NCBI GenBank assembly: GCA_963779325.1
Contig: CAVZXS010000019.1
Location: 248,001 to 312,000 of the forward strand
Length of the DNA: 64,000 bases
Source: CAVZXS01 sp963779325
GTDB lineage: Bacteria; Bacteroidota; Bacteroidia; Chitinophagales; Chitinophagaceae
Direction of reading: 5' to 3'
Shown piece by piece: positions 45,124 to 55,780 of this stretch. Every line of letters starts with the position of its first letter. Positions within the stretch are counted from its first letter, which is position 1. Made by a program: the position numbers and the translations under genes. The notes below the pieces were generated by a model, which did not search any database, was not told where the DNA came from, and was given only the letters and a program-made list of their open reading frames with translations.

Positions 45124-45933
45124 ATGAAGAGCCTGTTCCTTTTTTTATCGCTTTTTCTTTCCGCAGCGGCAGTACATGCGCAGCAGGACAGCTCATTTGT
45201 ATTATTAAAAATACATAAAGGCAATTTTGTAAATTTTACCGTCGATAATTTAGATAATATTTACCTCGTAACCGCCGACGGGCGTATTGAAAAGAAAAAC
45301 GCTAACGGCGATTCGGCCGCGGTGTTTAATGATGTACGCCGCTACGGCAAATTATTTTCCATTGATGCGGGCAATCCGTTGAAAGTATTGCTGTATTACA
45401 AAGATTTTGGAACCATTGTTGTATTAGACCGTTTTTTGAATGTTCGCAATACCATTGATCTGCGAAAGAAAAATATTTTGCAGGTGCAGGCCATTTGTTT
45501 ATCCTACGATAATAAAATATGGCTGTACGATGAACTGGAAAATAAAATAAAGAAGATAGATGAGGACGGAACATTGCTGAGCGAAACAACTGATTTCCGG
45601 CAATTGTTGAATGATGCGCCTGCTCCGCAAAAAATAAGTGATCAGGACGGGTACGTTTATGCCTACGATTCGTTGAAAGGGGCTTTTGTATTTGACTATT
45701 ACGGCGCCTTTAAAAATAAAATACCTTTTACCGGTTGGAAAAATTATAAAGTAGCCGGCAATTTTATGTACGGTGTACAGCAGGATACCTTGTTTCGTTA
45801 CCAACTCAATACATTTAACCTGCTGAAGAAAACCATTCCGCCGCAAATAAAAACAGCGGGTAAGTTTAACTTTACGACAAGCCGTTTGTATGCATTAAAA
45901 AAAGAAGGGCTCGAAATTTATTCTCTCCGATAG
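45124..45933 (+). CDS. Secreted beta-propeller-like protein
   Basis: 269 residues starting on the base after the lpxH stop. Signal peptide MKSLFLFLSLFLSAAAVHAQ. Repeating strands of the type NLDNIYLVTADGRIEKKNANG, YDNKIWLYDELENKIKKID, DGYVYAYDSLKGAFVFDYYG suggest a propeller. No sorting domain. Similar lpxH-adjacent periplasmic propeller proteins occur in Bacteroidota; function unknown, perhaps envelope-related. Confidence 0.8.
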   Translation: MKSLFLFLSLFLSAAAVHAQQDSSFVLLKIHKGNFVNFTVDNLDNIYLVTADGRIEKKNANGDSAAVFNDVRRYGKLFSIDAGNPLKVLLYYKDFGTIVVLDRFLNVRNTIDLRKKNILQVQAICLSYDNKIWLYDELENKIKKIDEDGTLLSETTDFRQLLNDAPAPQKISDQDGYVYAYDSLKGAFVFDYYGAFKNKIPFTGWKNYKVAGNFMYGVQQDTLFRYQLNTFNLLKKTIPPQIKTAGKFNFTTSRLYALKKEGLEIYSLR

Positions 45934-45968
45934 CCGCTTCTCTCCACGAATTTGTACTTTCGTTGTTC

Positions 45969-46212
45969 ATAATACCGAATCGCAGGGTGCATCTCAAATT
46001 TTCGAATGTAGGGTTCTAAGTTTTTGCAATTAAAAAATGCTACCTCCCCTCCGTTGGAGGGGGCTTAAGTAATTTCGCATAAGAAAATTTCGTAGGGGGT
46101 GGGTTTGTGACGCGAAAATTTTAAATGTTGCCGTACATACGGGATGATTTTTGTTCGGCTCCCGGTATTATACTAATTCTTTTGAATTAAGTAATAAATC
46201 AATTTAGTATAA
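45969..46212 (+). repeat. Composite repeat: upstream repeat with a nested palindromic element
   Basis: 45969-45981 matches aataccgaatcgc at 12187-12199. The next 12-kb sequence, GTATGTACGGGATGAT, reappears here only at 46132 on, as GTACATACGGGATGAT. Between them lie about 150 bases containing the cccctcc...ggagggg element (46043-46107) and inverted AAATTTTCG/CGAAAATTT words. The 46132-46212 part is about as similar to 12209-12289 as one can judge by eye over 80 bases, and ends 12 bases before the MscS start. Confidence 0.7.
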
Positions 46213-46223
46213 CGTGTATTTGT

Positions 46224-47310
46224 ATGAACGATTTTATCAATCAAATTTTTTTAGACAACCGGGTACTGGATTATCTTATTGTAGCGGGGGTTATTCTTTT
46301 TGTTTGGCTTGTAAAAAAATACCTGAGCCGTTACCTTGCGGGTTTATTTTTCCGCGTTATAAGAAATATCTGGAAGAATATTAATAAACAAACTTTCTCT
46401 GATTTATTGGTACAACCGCTGGGTACCTTTTTACTTATTGTTACAGCCATTATTACATTGGATAAACTTAATTTTCCTGCCGGTATTGAATTATGAAATA
46501 TACCGGTTTACTTTAAAACAAATACTGCATACAACAGGTACTATTATCCTTATTTTTTCTTTCATCAGGCTTTTGTTGCGTACCATCGATTTTTTAGCAT
46601 TGATGCTGGAGCAAAAAGCCAATCTTACCGAAGACCAGTCGGATAATCAACTCATCGTTTTCTTTAAAGATTTCTTTAAAGTAATTATCGTCATCAACGG
46701 TATTTTAATGGTGCTGCATTTTGCTTTCGGATTTCGTATCGGTAATTTATTTACGGGCCTGGGGCTTGTTGGCGCCGCTATCGCATTGGCTTTAAGAGAA
46801 AGTTTGGAAAACCTGATTGCATCCTTCATTATATTTTTTGATAAACCCTTTACCACCGGCGATATAGTAAAAGTGCATGATATAACCGGCACGGTGGAAA
46901 AAATAGGCCTGCGCAGTACAAGGATACGAACGGAACAAAAAACATTTGTAACCGTACCCAACAAGCAAATGGTGGACAGCATCATGGACAATATTTCGCA
47001 ACGGACGCAACGTAAGGGAGAAATAAAATTAGCCATCGGCCTGCCGACAACTGCCGGGCAAATAGAAGAATTAATTGAAGAAATAAAGGCAATCATCGCT
47101 TCACACAATCCTGCCGACTATCATGTGTTGCTGAGCAGTATAGAAACGGGCTCGTATACTTTAGTGGGCGATTATTTTACACCGCCCATCGCCATGGATG
47201 AGTTCAATACAATGAAACAAAAAATAAACCTTGCCGTAATACATTTACTGGAAGAAAAGAAAATAGAACTGGCGGGGATAGGTAGTGATCTTAAGCCGGT
47301 GGTCAGGTAG
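46224..47310 (+). pseudogene. MscS-family mechanosensitive channel, one frameshift
   Basis: First frame 46224-46496 encodes the N-terminal helix (YLIVAGVILFVWLVKKYLS) and ends GIEL-stop. The second, open from upstream of 46485 to 47310, continues with NYEIYRFTLKQIL, two more helices, and the MscS pore/beta signature: FTGLGLVGAAIALALRESLE, IIFFDKPFTTGDIVKV, GTVEKIGLRSTRIRT, VPNKQMVDS. A one-base change near 46485 would join them into about 361 residues. It would act in the inner membrane as an osmotic release channel. Error versus genuine loss cannot be decided. Confidence 0.8.
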
Positions 47311-47609
47311 TATAATTCAGAGCTTGTTATCTTCTTTGTGCCTCAGCACTTAAATACACGGCAATCTTCGGCAATCTCGTTTAAATTCATAGTAATCCTT
47401 ATCGGGTTGGGCGGTTTCCAACTGCGGCGAGAGTACCCATATATACAACTGCTTTTGCATTGCCGCTAATGTACACTAATGGATGCAAATGGGGAAATGA
47501 AAGAAGGGGTGAATTGGTTTTCCGAAACATTTAAAGATTCGTGCTATATTTTTCCTATACAAGACTTTAACATGTAAATTTGGAAATTAACGTAACAAGA
47601 AACTTCTAA

Positions 47610-49171
47610 ATGAGCGAAGACCAAAAGAAACAACTTGAACAGCAGCTTTGGAACATAGCCAATACCCTTCGTGGCAAAATGAATGCAGATGAATTCAGGG
47701 ATTATATCCTCGGCTTTATTTTTTATAAATACCTGGCGGAGAAAATGGAAATTTTTGCCAATGGTATTTTAAAGCAGGATAAAATAAAGTTCAAATCTAT
47801 TAACGAAAATAAGACAGACGGCAAAAAAATGATAGCCGCCATTAAAGAAGAAGCGCTGGAAAAACTGGGCTACTTTTTAAAACCATCCGAGCTGTTTAGT
47901 GAAGTGGCCAAACGTGGTAACAATGATAAAGAAGGGGAAAACAATTTTATCCTTGCAGACCTGCAAAAAATACTCACCAATATACAGTTGAGTACAATGG
48001 GTACCGAAAGCGAAGAAGATTTTGACAACCTATTTGAGGATATGGATTTAAACAGCACCAAGCTGGGTAAAACACCCGAAGCAAGAAACGTTGTTATTGC
48101 TAAAGTATTATCGCATTTGGATAAAATAGATTTTAAACTGGAAGACAGCAAGGTTGATATTTTAGGTGATGCTTACGAATACCTGATTGGGCAATTTGCC
48201 AGCAATGCCGGCAAAAAAGCCGGTGAGTTTTATACGCCGCAGGCGGTAAGTACGGTATTGGCAAAAATTGTTACCACGGGTAAAAGCAAATTAAAATCGG
48301 CATATGATGCTGCCTGCGGCTCGGGTTCTTTATTATTACGGGTGGCCAAAGAAGTAAAAAATGTAGGTAATTTTTATGGGCAGGAACTAAACCGAACCAC
48401 TTACAACCTCTGCCGCATGAACATGATTTTGCATGGCGTGCATTACCGAAAATTTGATATTAAGCAGGAAGATACTTTAGAACATCCGCAACATTTGGGG
48501 ATGACTTTTGAAGCCATTGTTGCCAACCCGCCTTTTTCTGCACAGTGGAGTGCTAATCCTTTATTAACAAGTGACGACCGCTTTAGCCAATACGGAAAAT
48601 TGGCACCTGCAAGCAAAGCCGACTTTGCTTTTGTGCAACACATGGTTCATCATTTGGCAGAGAACGGCACCATGGCAATTGTGTTGCCACACGGTGCATT
48701 GTTTCGTGGCGGTGCAGAGCAACACATACGTAGGTATTTGATTGAGGACAGAAATTATTTGGATGCGGTAATAGGTTTGCCTGCAAATATTTTTTACGGA
48801 ACAGGTATTCCTACATGCATTTTAGTTTTCAAAAAATGTAGAGAACAACCCGAAGATATTTTGTTTATTGATGCAAGCCAATATTTTGAAAAAGCAAAAA
48901 CTCAAAATTGTTTACGAGAAAGCTGACATTGAAAAAAATTGTTTCACACTTATAGGAAAGAAAAAAAGAAGAAAAATACAGTCAGAAAGTTATACTAAAA
49001 GAAATTGCAGACAATGAATACAACCTAAACATTCCAAGATATGTAGACACCTTTGAAGAAGAAGAGAGAATTGATATAGATGCAGTTGCCAAAAAATTAG
49101 AAATGTTGGAAAAAGAAATGAAAGCAACAGACAAAGTCATAGCGGATTTTTGTAAAGAACTAAATATTTAA
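47610..49171 (+). pseudogene. hsdM: Type I restriction-modification methyltransferase HsdM, C-terminus frameshifted
   Basis: The main frame (47610-48926, 438 codons) holds LWNIANTLRGKMNADEFRDY, the SAM motif AACGSGSLLLRVAKE, catalytic NPPFSAQWS and IVLPHGALFRGGAEQHIR, as expected for HsdM. After ILFIDASQYFEKAKTQN the frame breaks near 48920; homologous sequence resumes in another frame as KEIADNEYNLNIPRYVDTFE and ends at 49171. Several small indels lie in 48915-48990. A full HsdM would be about 515 residues. It methylates adenine in the target site with HsdS and is needed for both modification and restriction. Confidence 0.85.
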
Positions 49172-49184
49172 CTCCATTTTAAGA

Positions 49185-50453
49185 ATGAAAGACAAAAGCA
49201 AACAAACCGCAAATTGCGATTTCCCAGATTTTAAAGAGAGAATGGAAACAAAAAAATTACAGTGAAGTTTTTAAGCGAACTACAAATTCAAATTCAAATG
49301 AAGATTTGAATTACGATAATGGAGAAAGAAAAAGTGTTTCATTATCAGGTGATATACATTAAACAAATTCTACGCTATTTGATGATACTACAGAACTTGT
49401 TCAGTTCATTAATTCCGAAATGTGAATTAAAACAGAATTTCGAAACAGCTTTGTAAAGAAGGCGATTTGAAATTGCAGATGCTTACGGAATGATTAACTG
49501 AAGTATGTTGGAAAATGTATTGAAATCGTAAACTTGAATGGAGTAAAAAGTTTTGCAGGATTACAAACATTCTTAAGACCTGATTTGTTAAAATATCAAC
49601 TGGTTTCAATGGATGATAATGTCAGAAAGTATTCGTTTCAAATAAAATCGCTGCAAAGGCTCTAAAGTGTAAGCATTCTTCAAAGCGGTTGCAGATAGAA
49701 TATTGTTGTTCCTGAAACAGTAGAACAAAAACACATTGCATCTTTCTTCACCTTTCTTGATAAAAAGATTTCAGAATTAAAAGAAAAGAAAAACCTATTA
49801 GAACAATACAAAAAAGGAGTAATGCAAAAAATATTTTCCCAAGAGTTGAGATTTAAAGATGACAAAGGAAAAGATTTTCCGAAGTGGGAGAAAGGAAGTT
49901 AGGAGAAATCACCTTTAAAGTGGACATTAGAACAAATAATAAATACAGAGAAAATACTACCATGTTTACTCAATTAGTAATGTAAATGGATATGTTCCGC
50001 AACGGAACAATTTGAAAGCATGGATAGCAACGAAAGAGGTTATGACATTAGATCTATACAAAATTATTGAGAATAACACTTTTGCGTTATAAGCCCGGCA
50101 AGAATTAATGAGGTTCCATTGGAATATAGTGAGCAAATTGAGTTGTGCAATTGTCAGTTCACTGTTACGTTTGTTTTAAAACACATGATTTAGTTAATAT
50201 TTGTTCTTTATTTATTACTTAAACACAAACATTTTAAAGATTCGAATTAAAAAAGGTGAAGGTGGAGTTAGAATTTATTTGTTCTATGAGAACTTTTTGG
50301 AATAACTATTAGTGTTCCATCACTTCAATGAGCAATCAAAATATCACATTTTTAAATTCAATAGACGAAAAAATAAATCGCACCAAAACACAATTAGAAA
50401 AAACAGAAAACTATAAAAAAGGAATTTTACAAAATATGTTTTTTAATGGCTAA
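49185..50453 (+). pseudogene. hsdS: Type I specificity subunit HsdS, heavily frameshifted
   Basis: An ATG at 49185 opens the gene, but stops occur in every frame. The recognisable parts are the central conserved repeat (about 49700-49880: EQKHIASFFTFLDKKISELK, LLEQYKKGVMQKIFS) and the distal repeat at 50370-50453 (KINRTKTQLEKTENYKKGIL, NMFFNG-stop). These are the coiled-coil spacers of HsdS; the two DNA-recognition domains between are broken by many indels. The stop overlaps the hsdR start, as in an intact operon. Confidence 0.85.
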
Positions 50454-53324
50454 GCAACCCGAACAAATATTAGAAGAACAATTGGTGGCACAACTGCAAA
50501 GGTTGGGTTATGGCTTGGTGCAATTGAAAGATGAGAAGGATTTAATTACCAACCTCAAACAGCAATTAGAAAAGCACAACAACATACAATTCAGCAAAGC
50601 AGAGTTTGAAAAGGTGTTGAATATATTGAGCAAAGGTTCGGTATTTGAAAAAGCGAAAACACTAAGAGAAAAACAGCATATTGTAAGAGATAATGGCGAT
50701 AACTTGTATTTTGAATTTATCAATACAGAACATTGGTGTCAAAATCAGTTTCAGGTTACGCACCAAATAACGGTTGAAGGCACATACAAAAACCGTTACG
50801 ATGTTACTTTATTGGTAAATGGTTTGCCCTTAGTTCAAATAGAACTCAAACGCAGGGGACTGGAACTGAAAGAAGCCTTTAATCAAATCAACCGATATCA
50901 ACGTCATTCATTCGGGGCAAATGCTGCCTTGTTTCAATACCTGCAAATATTTGTCATCAGCAACGGAGTAAATACAAAGTATTATGCCAACAACAGGCAT
51001 CAATCTTTCAAACAAACTTTTTACTGGACAGATGCAGCAAACAAACGCCTTACCAATATTCTCAACGGTTTTACTGCTGAGTTTTTAGAGCCTTGCCACA
51101 TCAGCAAAATGATATGTAAATACATTGTGCTGAACGAAACCAATAAAATATTGATGGTGCTTCGTCCGTATCAGTTTTATGCAGTAGAAGCACTCATAGA
51201 CAGAGTAAAGAACAGCAACAAAAACGGATACATTTGGCATACCACAGGTTCGGGCAAAACCTTAACATCCTTTAAAGCCAGTCAGATTTTAATGAATCTG
51301 CCACAGGTATAAAAAAGTGGTGTTTGTGGTGGACAGAAAAGATCTGGATTACCAAACCAACAAAGAGTTCAACAGTTTTAGCAAAGGTTGTATTGACGGC
51401 ACAGACAATACCAAACAATTAGTACAACAGTTTTCAGATGATACCAAACTCATTGTCACCACCATTCAAAAACTCAATACTGCCATCAGCAAAAAACAGT
51501 ATTTGAGCAAAATGGAAAAATTGAAAGACGAACGTATTGTTTTCATCTTTGATGAATGCCACCGCAGCCAGTTTGGCGAAACACACAACCGCATAAAAGC
51601 ATTCTTTCAATAACATTCAGTTGTTCGGTTTTACTGGAACTCCCATTTTTGCCGACAATGCTGTAAAAAATGAATTGGGCAAACGCACGACTACCGAGTT
51701 GTTTGGCGAATGTTTGCATAAATATGTAATTACCGATGCCATCAGAGATGAAAACGTGTTGAAGTTTGCTGTGGAATATGTTGGCCGGTATAGAAAAAAA
51801 GAAACGGCTACAGAAATTGATATTGAGGTAGAAGATATTGACACCAAAGAATTGATGGAAGACAAAACCCGGCTGGAAAAAATCGCTAGTTACATTATTG
51901 CCAATCATAATCGCAAAACACATAACCGGGATTTTACTGCCATGTTTTGCGTAAGCAGTATTGAAACGCTAATTAAATATTATGATATTTTTCGACAGGA
52001 GAAAGAAGCCGGCCGGCATAATTTAAAAATAGCCACCATTTTTAGTTACGGCACCAATGAGGATGATGCAGATGCAAACGGCTTTATAAATTTTGAAAGG
52101 GATTTTGACAGTGTTGACCTGAATGTGGTGGCAGAACCATCAGCAACCTATGGTTTACAGGCACACAGCAGGGAAAAGCTGGATGAGTTTATTGAACATT
52201 ATAATCAACAGTTTGAAACTAAATTTTCTACCAGGGACAGTGAAAGTTTTTATAATTATTACAATGATATTTCCAAGAAGGTAAAAGAAAGAAAAATTGA
52301 TATTTTGTTAGTAGTAAATATGTTCCTCACGGGGTTTGACAGCCCGGCGCTGAATACCATGTATGTAGATAAGAACCTGAAATATCATGGATTAATACAA
52401 GCCTACAGCAGAACCAACAGGATTTTAAACGAACAAAAATCGCAGGGCAACATTATTGTTTTCCGTAACCTTAAAAATGCTACTGACGAAGCCGTTACAC
52501 TGTTCAGCAATAAAGAAGCGATAGAAGTAATTATAATGAAGCCTTATGAAGATTATGTACAGAAATTTAATGAGGCTTTTGCAGCATTGATTACAATAAC
52601 GCCAACTGTAACCAGCGTTAACGATTTAAACAGCGAAGACGATGAGTTGGAATTTATAAAAGCATTCAGGGAGTTGATGCGGATAAAAAATATTATGACA
52701 GCCTTTGTCGATTTTAAATGGAACGACCTGTTAATGGCAGAACAACTTTTTGAAGATTATAAAAGTAAATACCTCGACTTGTATGATAAAGTAAAAAGCG
52801 AACACCAGGCAGAGAAAGTTTCTATTTTAGAAGATGTGGATTTTGAACTGGAGCTCATTCACCGGGATGAAATAAATGTAGCGTACATTATTCAGCTGCT
52901 TATCAAACTAAAAGCAAATGTTCGGAAAGATGTTGATCAAACTGAAAAAGAAATCTTCAACTTACTCAACACCGAAATCCATCTTCGCAGCAAACGGGAA
53001 TTAATAGAAAAATTCATACAGGAAAACTTGCCTGTGCTGGAAGATACAGACGATATTCCTGAGGCATTTGAAAAATTTTGGAATGAAGAGCAACAGAAGG
53101 CATTTGCGCAAATTGTAAAAGAAGAAAACTTATCAGTTGATAAAACACAGGCCCTGATTGAAGATTACCTGTATGCTGAAAGGGAACCGTTACGGGATGA
53201 AGTATTAGAATTGCTTGAAGGCGAGCAGCCCACGATTTTACAACGCAAACCTACAGGCGACAGGATTTTGAAAAAGATACTGGATTTTGTAGAAAAGTTT
53301 ATTAATGGAATGGTGGGTGGTTGA
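50446..53324 (+). pseudogene. hsdR: Type I restriction endonuclease HsdR, two frameshifts
   Basis: Three consecutive frames carry one HsdR. 50446-51312: nuclease domain (VQIELKRRGLELKEAFNQI, with the E-x-K of the active site) and Walker A TTGSGKTLTSFKAS. 51317-51613: VFVVDRKDLDYQTNKEF and the DECH box IFDECHRSQFGETHNR. 51621-53324: LFGFTGTPIF (motif III), SKKVKERKIDILLVVNMFLTG-like motif V region, motif VI YSRTNRILNE and the C-terminal helical domain. Breaks are near 51310 (one base missing) and 51612. Intact length would be about 955 residues. Restriction is probably lost. Confidence 0.88.
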
Positions 53325-53400
53325 TATAATAAAAATGAAAGTGTAAATCATGCTTCCTATTTACTAAGCCATAGATATAATTAAAGTTATTCCGCAAACC

Positions 53401-54147
53401 GTGGGGCATACGCAACCGTGGGTAGTATTAGCCAATACACCCGGTGGGTTAAAACCATTTGTTGCAAAATTGTATACCACAGAGCAGGTAGAAAATAACA
53501 ACTCGGTGACTAATGAAATAATCTGTAATACATTAGCTTCTCAATTTGATTTAAAAGCCCCGGCATGTGCTTTGATAGATATTCCCGAGTCGTTACAATT
53601 CGATAAGCCTGTTGAATACCAACAGCAGTATAGTAATGCTGACCCGCGGTTGAAATTTGCAAATGAAATGCTATCAGATGTTTCCGCAGCCGTACCTAAT
53701 TTATCTAAAAGCTATTATTCAAAAAGAGTTTCGTTGGATACGCTTTATGCATTTGACAATATGATTTGTAATGCGGACAGAGGTCAACAGAAAACCAACC
53801 TGTTAATCAGTTCAAAGGATGCTTTTTTAATTGATCATGAATATGCCTTTAACAAAAAGAATATTATAGGCGTTGATTGGAATAGCTTTCAAATTGAAAG
53901 GAAGTTTACGCAGTATCATTTTTTGTATCCATACCTCAAAAACTCATGGAAAGCTAAAAAGCGATATTATTTTGATGAATTTCAAGAATATTTAAAAACA
54001 CTGAATATCAACCAATTAGATAATTTTTTTCGCCAACTTTCGAACGAAGGCTTTGATACTCAATCAATAGCTATTAACAATTGGCTTAACCAACTGAAAC
54101 AAAATTCAACTATTTTCGTTAATTCTTTAAAGGAGTCATTGGCATGA
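53401..54147 (+). CDS. HipA-like kinase-domain protein
   Basis: 248 residues from a GTG at 53401. The catalytic loop DNMICNADRGQQKTN (Asp about residue 126) and metal-binding FLIDHEYAF (about 143) fit HipA-type Ser/Thr kinases, and FVAKLYTTEQ near the start supplies the ATP-binding lysine. It lacks the N-terminal part of classical 440-residue HipA and matches the short HipA-like group found beside DUF3037. The frame is open upstream with AIDIIKVIPQTVG, apparently part of the protein, but an in-frame TAA at 53365 separates it from the only ATG (53350); the true start is unclear. Stop overlaps the next ATG by four bases. Confidence 0.75.
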   Translation: MGHTQPWVVLANTPGGLKPFVAKLYTTEQVENNNSVTNEIICNTLASQFDLKAPACALIDIPESLQFDKPVEYQQQYSNADPRLKFANEMLSDVSAAVPNLSKSYYSKRVSLDTLYAFDNMICNADRGQQKTNLLISSKDAFLIDHEYAFNKKNIIGVDWNSFQIERKFTQYHFLYPYLKNSWKAKKRYYFDEFQEYLKTLNINQLDNFFRQLSNEGFDTQSIAINNWLNQLKQNSTIFVNSLKESLA

Positions 54148-54992
54148 GTACTTATTTTACATATAGCGTTTTGCAGTATAAACACAGCTTGGTACTGGGA
54201 GAATCTATCAATGTAGGTATTCTATTCCATTTTCCGGAAGAAAACAGTTTTGAATTTGTAAAAGGAGACAGCTCCAGAGCAAAATCAATATATCCTGATT
54301 TTAATAATTCTCTTTTCAATGGTTATATCAGGAATATTACTGACAGAGTGCAAAATCATGTTGATCTTTTTAATCAACAGAATCATAAAATAAATTTTGC
54401 AGAGTACATTCATAAATTCATTTTAGCTGAAGATGCCGCAGGCCTTGTTTTTCATGATGCTGTACAAGTCAAAAATGTCTTTAAAACGCCGAAAGCAGCA
54501 ATTACAGAATATTCAAAATTACTATTGCCCGGTGTTATAACAGAGAAGCCTTTAGTTCATCGGCATAATGAAAGTTTTATACTAACAACTTTTCGCGGTT
54601 ATCTTCAAGACAGGGATAAATCGGTTGAAAAGAAGCTTGAAAAAAATAAATATATCAAAACTAAAAATTTCAATATCAAATTTGAATTGGCATATCATAA
54701 TAAAACAAATCATTTAATAAAACCATTGAGTTTTGATTTAGCCGATGAATTATCCATTCAAAATAAAGCGGCTATTACGTTTTGCCATTTAAACGACTTG
54801 GTTGACTATGCTAAGTCGCATAAAGCAAGCTTTGATTTTCTTATAGCAAAGCCACAGAATAAGGATTTTAAAGGGGACTATGAGAATGCACTTGACTATA
54901 TTTCAAATACAAAAGCACCCAATAAACTGATCACAGAAGATAAATGGGAAGAGTATACACAGAATACTTTTGACTTCTTAGCGGCTAATTAG
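54144..54992 (+). CDS. DUF3037 family protein
   Basis: 282 residues whose ATG overlaps the HipA-like stop (ATGA), so translation is coupled. The N-terminal YFTYSVLQYKHSLVLGESIN and VGILFHFPEENSFEFV segments match DUF3037, a family I know as a frequent neighbour of short HipA-like kinases. No catalytic motif or membrane segment is seen. The pair may be a kinase with its substrate, antidote or partner. Located directly behind a type I restriction operon. Open throughout, unlike the neighbours. Confidence 0.8.
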   Translation: MSTYFTYSVLQYKHSLVLGESINVGILFHFPEENSFEFVKGDSSRAKSIYPDFNNSLFNGYIRNITDRVQNHVDLFNQQNHKINFAEYIHKFILAEDAAGLVFHDAVQVKNVFKTPKAAITEYSKLLLPGVITEKPLVHRHNESFILTTFRGYLQDRDKSVEKKLEKNKYIKTKNFNIKFELAYHNKTNHLIKPLSFDLADELSIQNKAAITFCHLNDLVDYAKSHKASFDFLIAKPQNKDFKGDYENALDYISNTKAPNKLITEDKWEEYTQNTFDFLAAN

Positions 54993-55056
54993 AATTTGCC
55001 TCAGACCGGTACAGAAGAAAACCTTTATTATAAGGTACGGTGCTTTTAAAAAAGAA

Positions 55057-55576
55057 TCACTTTATCGAATTAATTATCTCCGCCAACTCTTTATCAAACA
55101 AACCGTACTTACCGTATTCAACTACACGGCCCGCTTCTTTACCGTCTTTCATTACCATAATGGTGGGTACATTTATAATATTAAACGCTTCGGTAAGATG
55201 ACTGATGGTTTTTTTACTTCTGTCTACACCAATCAGGCTTACACGGCTCTCGGGGAAACCGGCGGCGCCCAGCAAACTGTAAAACTTAGGTACTATATTT
55301 TTTGAATCATCGCACCAGGTACCCATAAAAACGACCAACTGAATGGTCAGAAGCATTTTTTTTCAACGCCGCAACGGCATCTGCATTGGGAATATATCCT
55401 TTCAGGTTTTCAGCATACCATTTATAACTTGTATCGCCGGTCAAATTTTCCCTGGCAATAATGCCCTTCAATATTTTACCGCCGCCGGCTTCGGTAATTA
55501 CTTCGTACTGTGTTTGTGCAAATGAATATGTATGGAGAGATAGTAAGAAAAGAAGAACGGGTACTGTTTTTTTCAT
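55057..55576 (-). pseudogene. Thioredoxin-like secreted protein, frameshift at a poly-A tract
   Basis: From the ATG at 55576: signal peptide MKKTVPVLLFLLSLHTYSFA, then YKWYAENLKGYIPNADAVAA in the first frame. The thioredoxin domain continues in the second frame (to 55057): QLVVFMGTWCDDSKN (C-x-x-S active site), VSLIGVDRSKK and NVPTIMVMKDGKE with the cis-proline. The switch lies at an eight-base A run on the coding strand near 55352-55359. With one A fewer the frames join to about 172 residues. A single active-site cysteine suggests a monothiol or non-classical role. Confidence 0.8.
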
Positions 55577-55780
55577 AATATTATTTTTATAACTGTCTAT
55601 ATTTAAATACAAGAAGGCAATAAACTATCAATTATTGGTCTTTGCATATTGCTCATTGCCTGTTGCAAATTGCCAGCGTGCCTTTTTGCACAACGTCCGA
55701 TCATTTTGCAGCGCAAAAATAGCCGCAAACTTTTCTAAACGGAATGAATTATTGTTAAAATTCTCTTGCGGGAGGTCACG

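Noticed and set aside
47311..47609. Possible gene between MscS and hsdM
   Set aside because: No frame longer than a few dozen codons on either strand and no recognisable motif.
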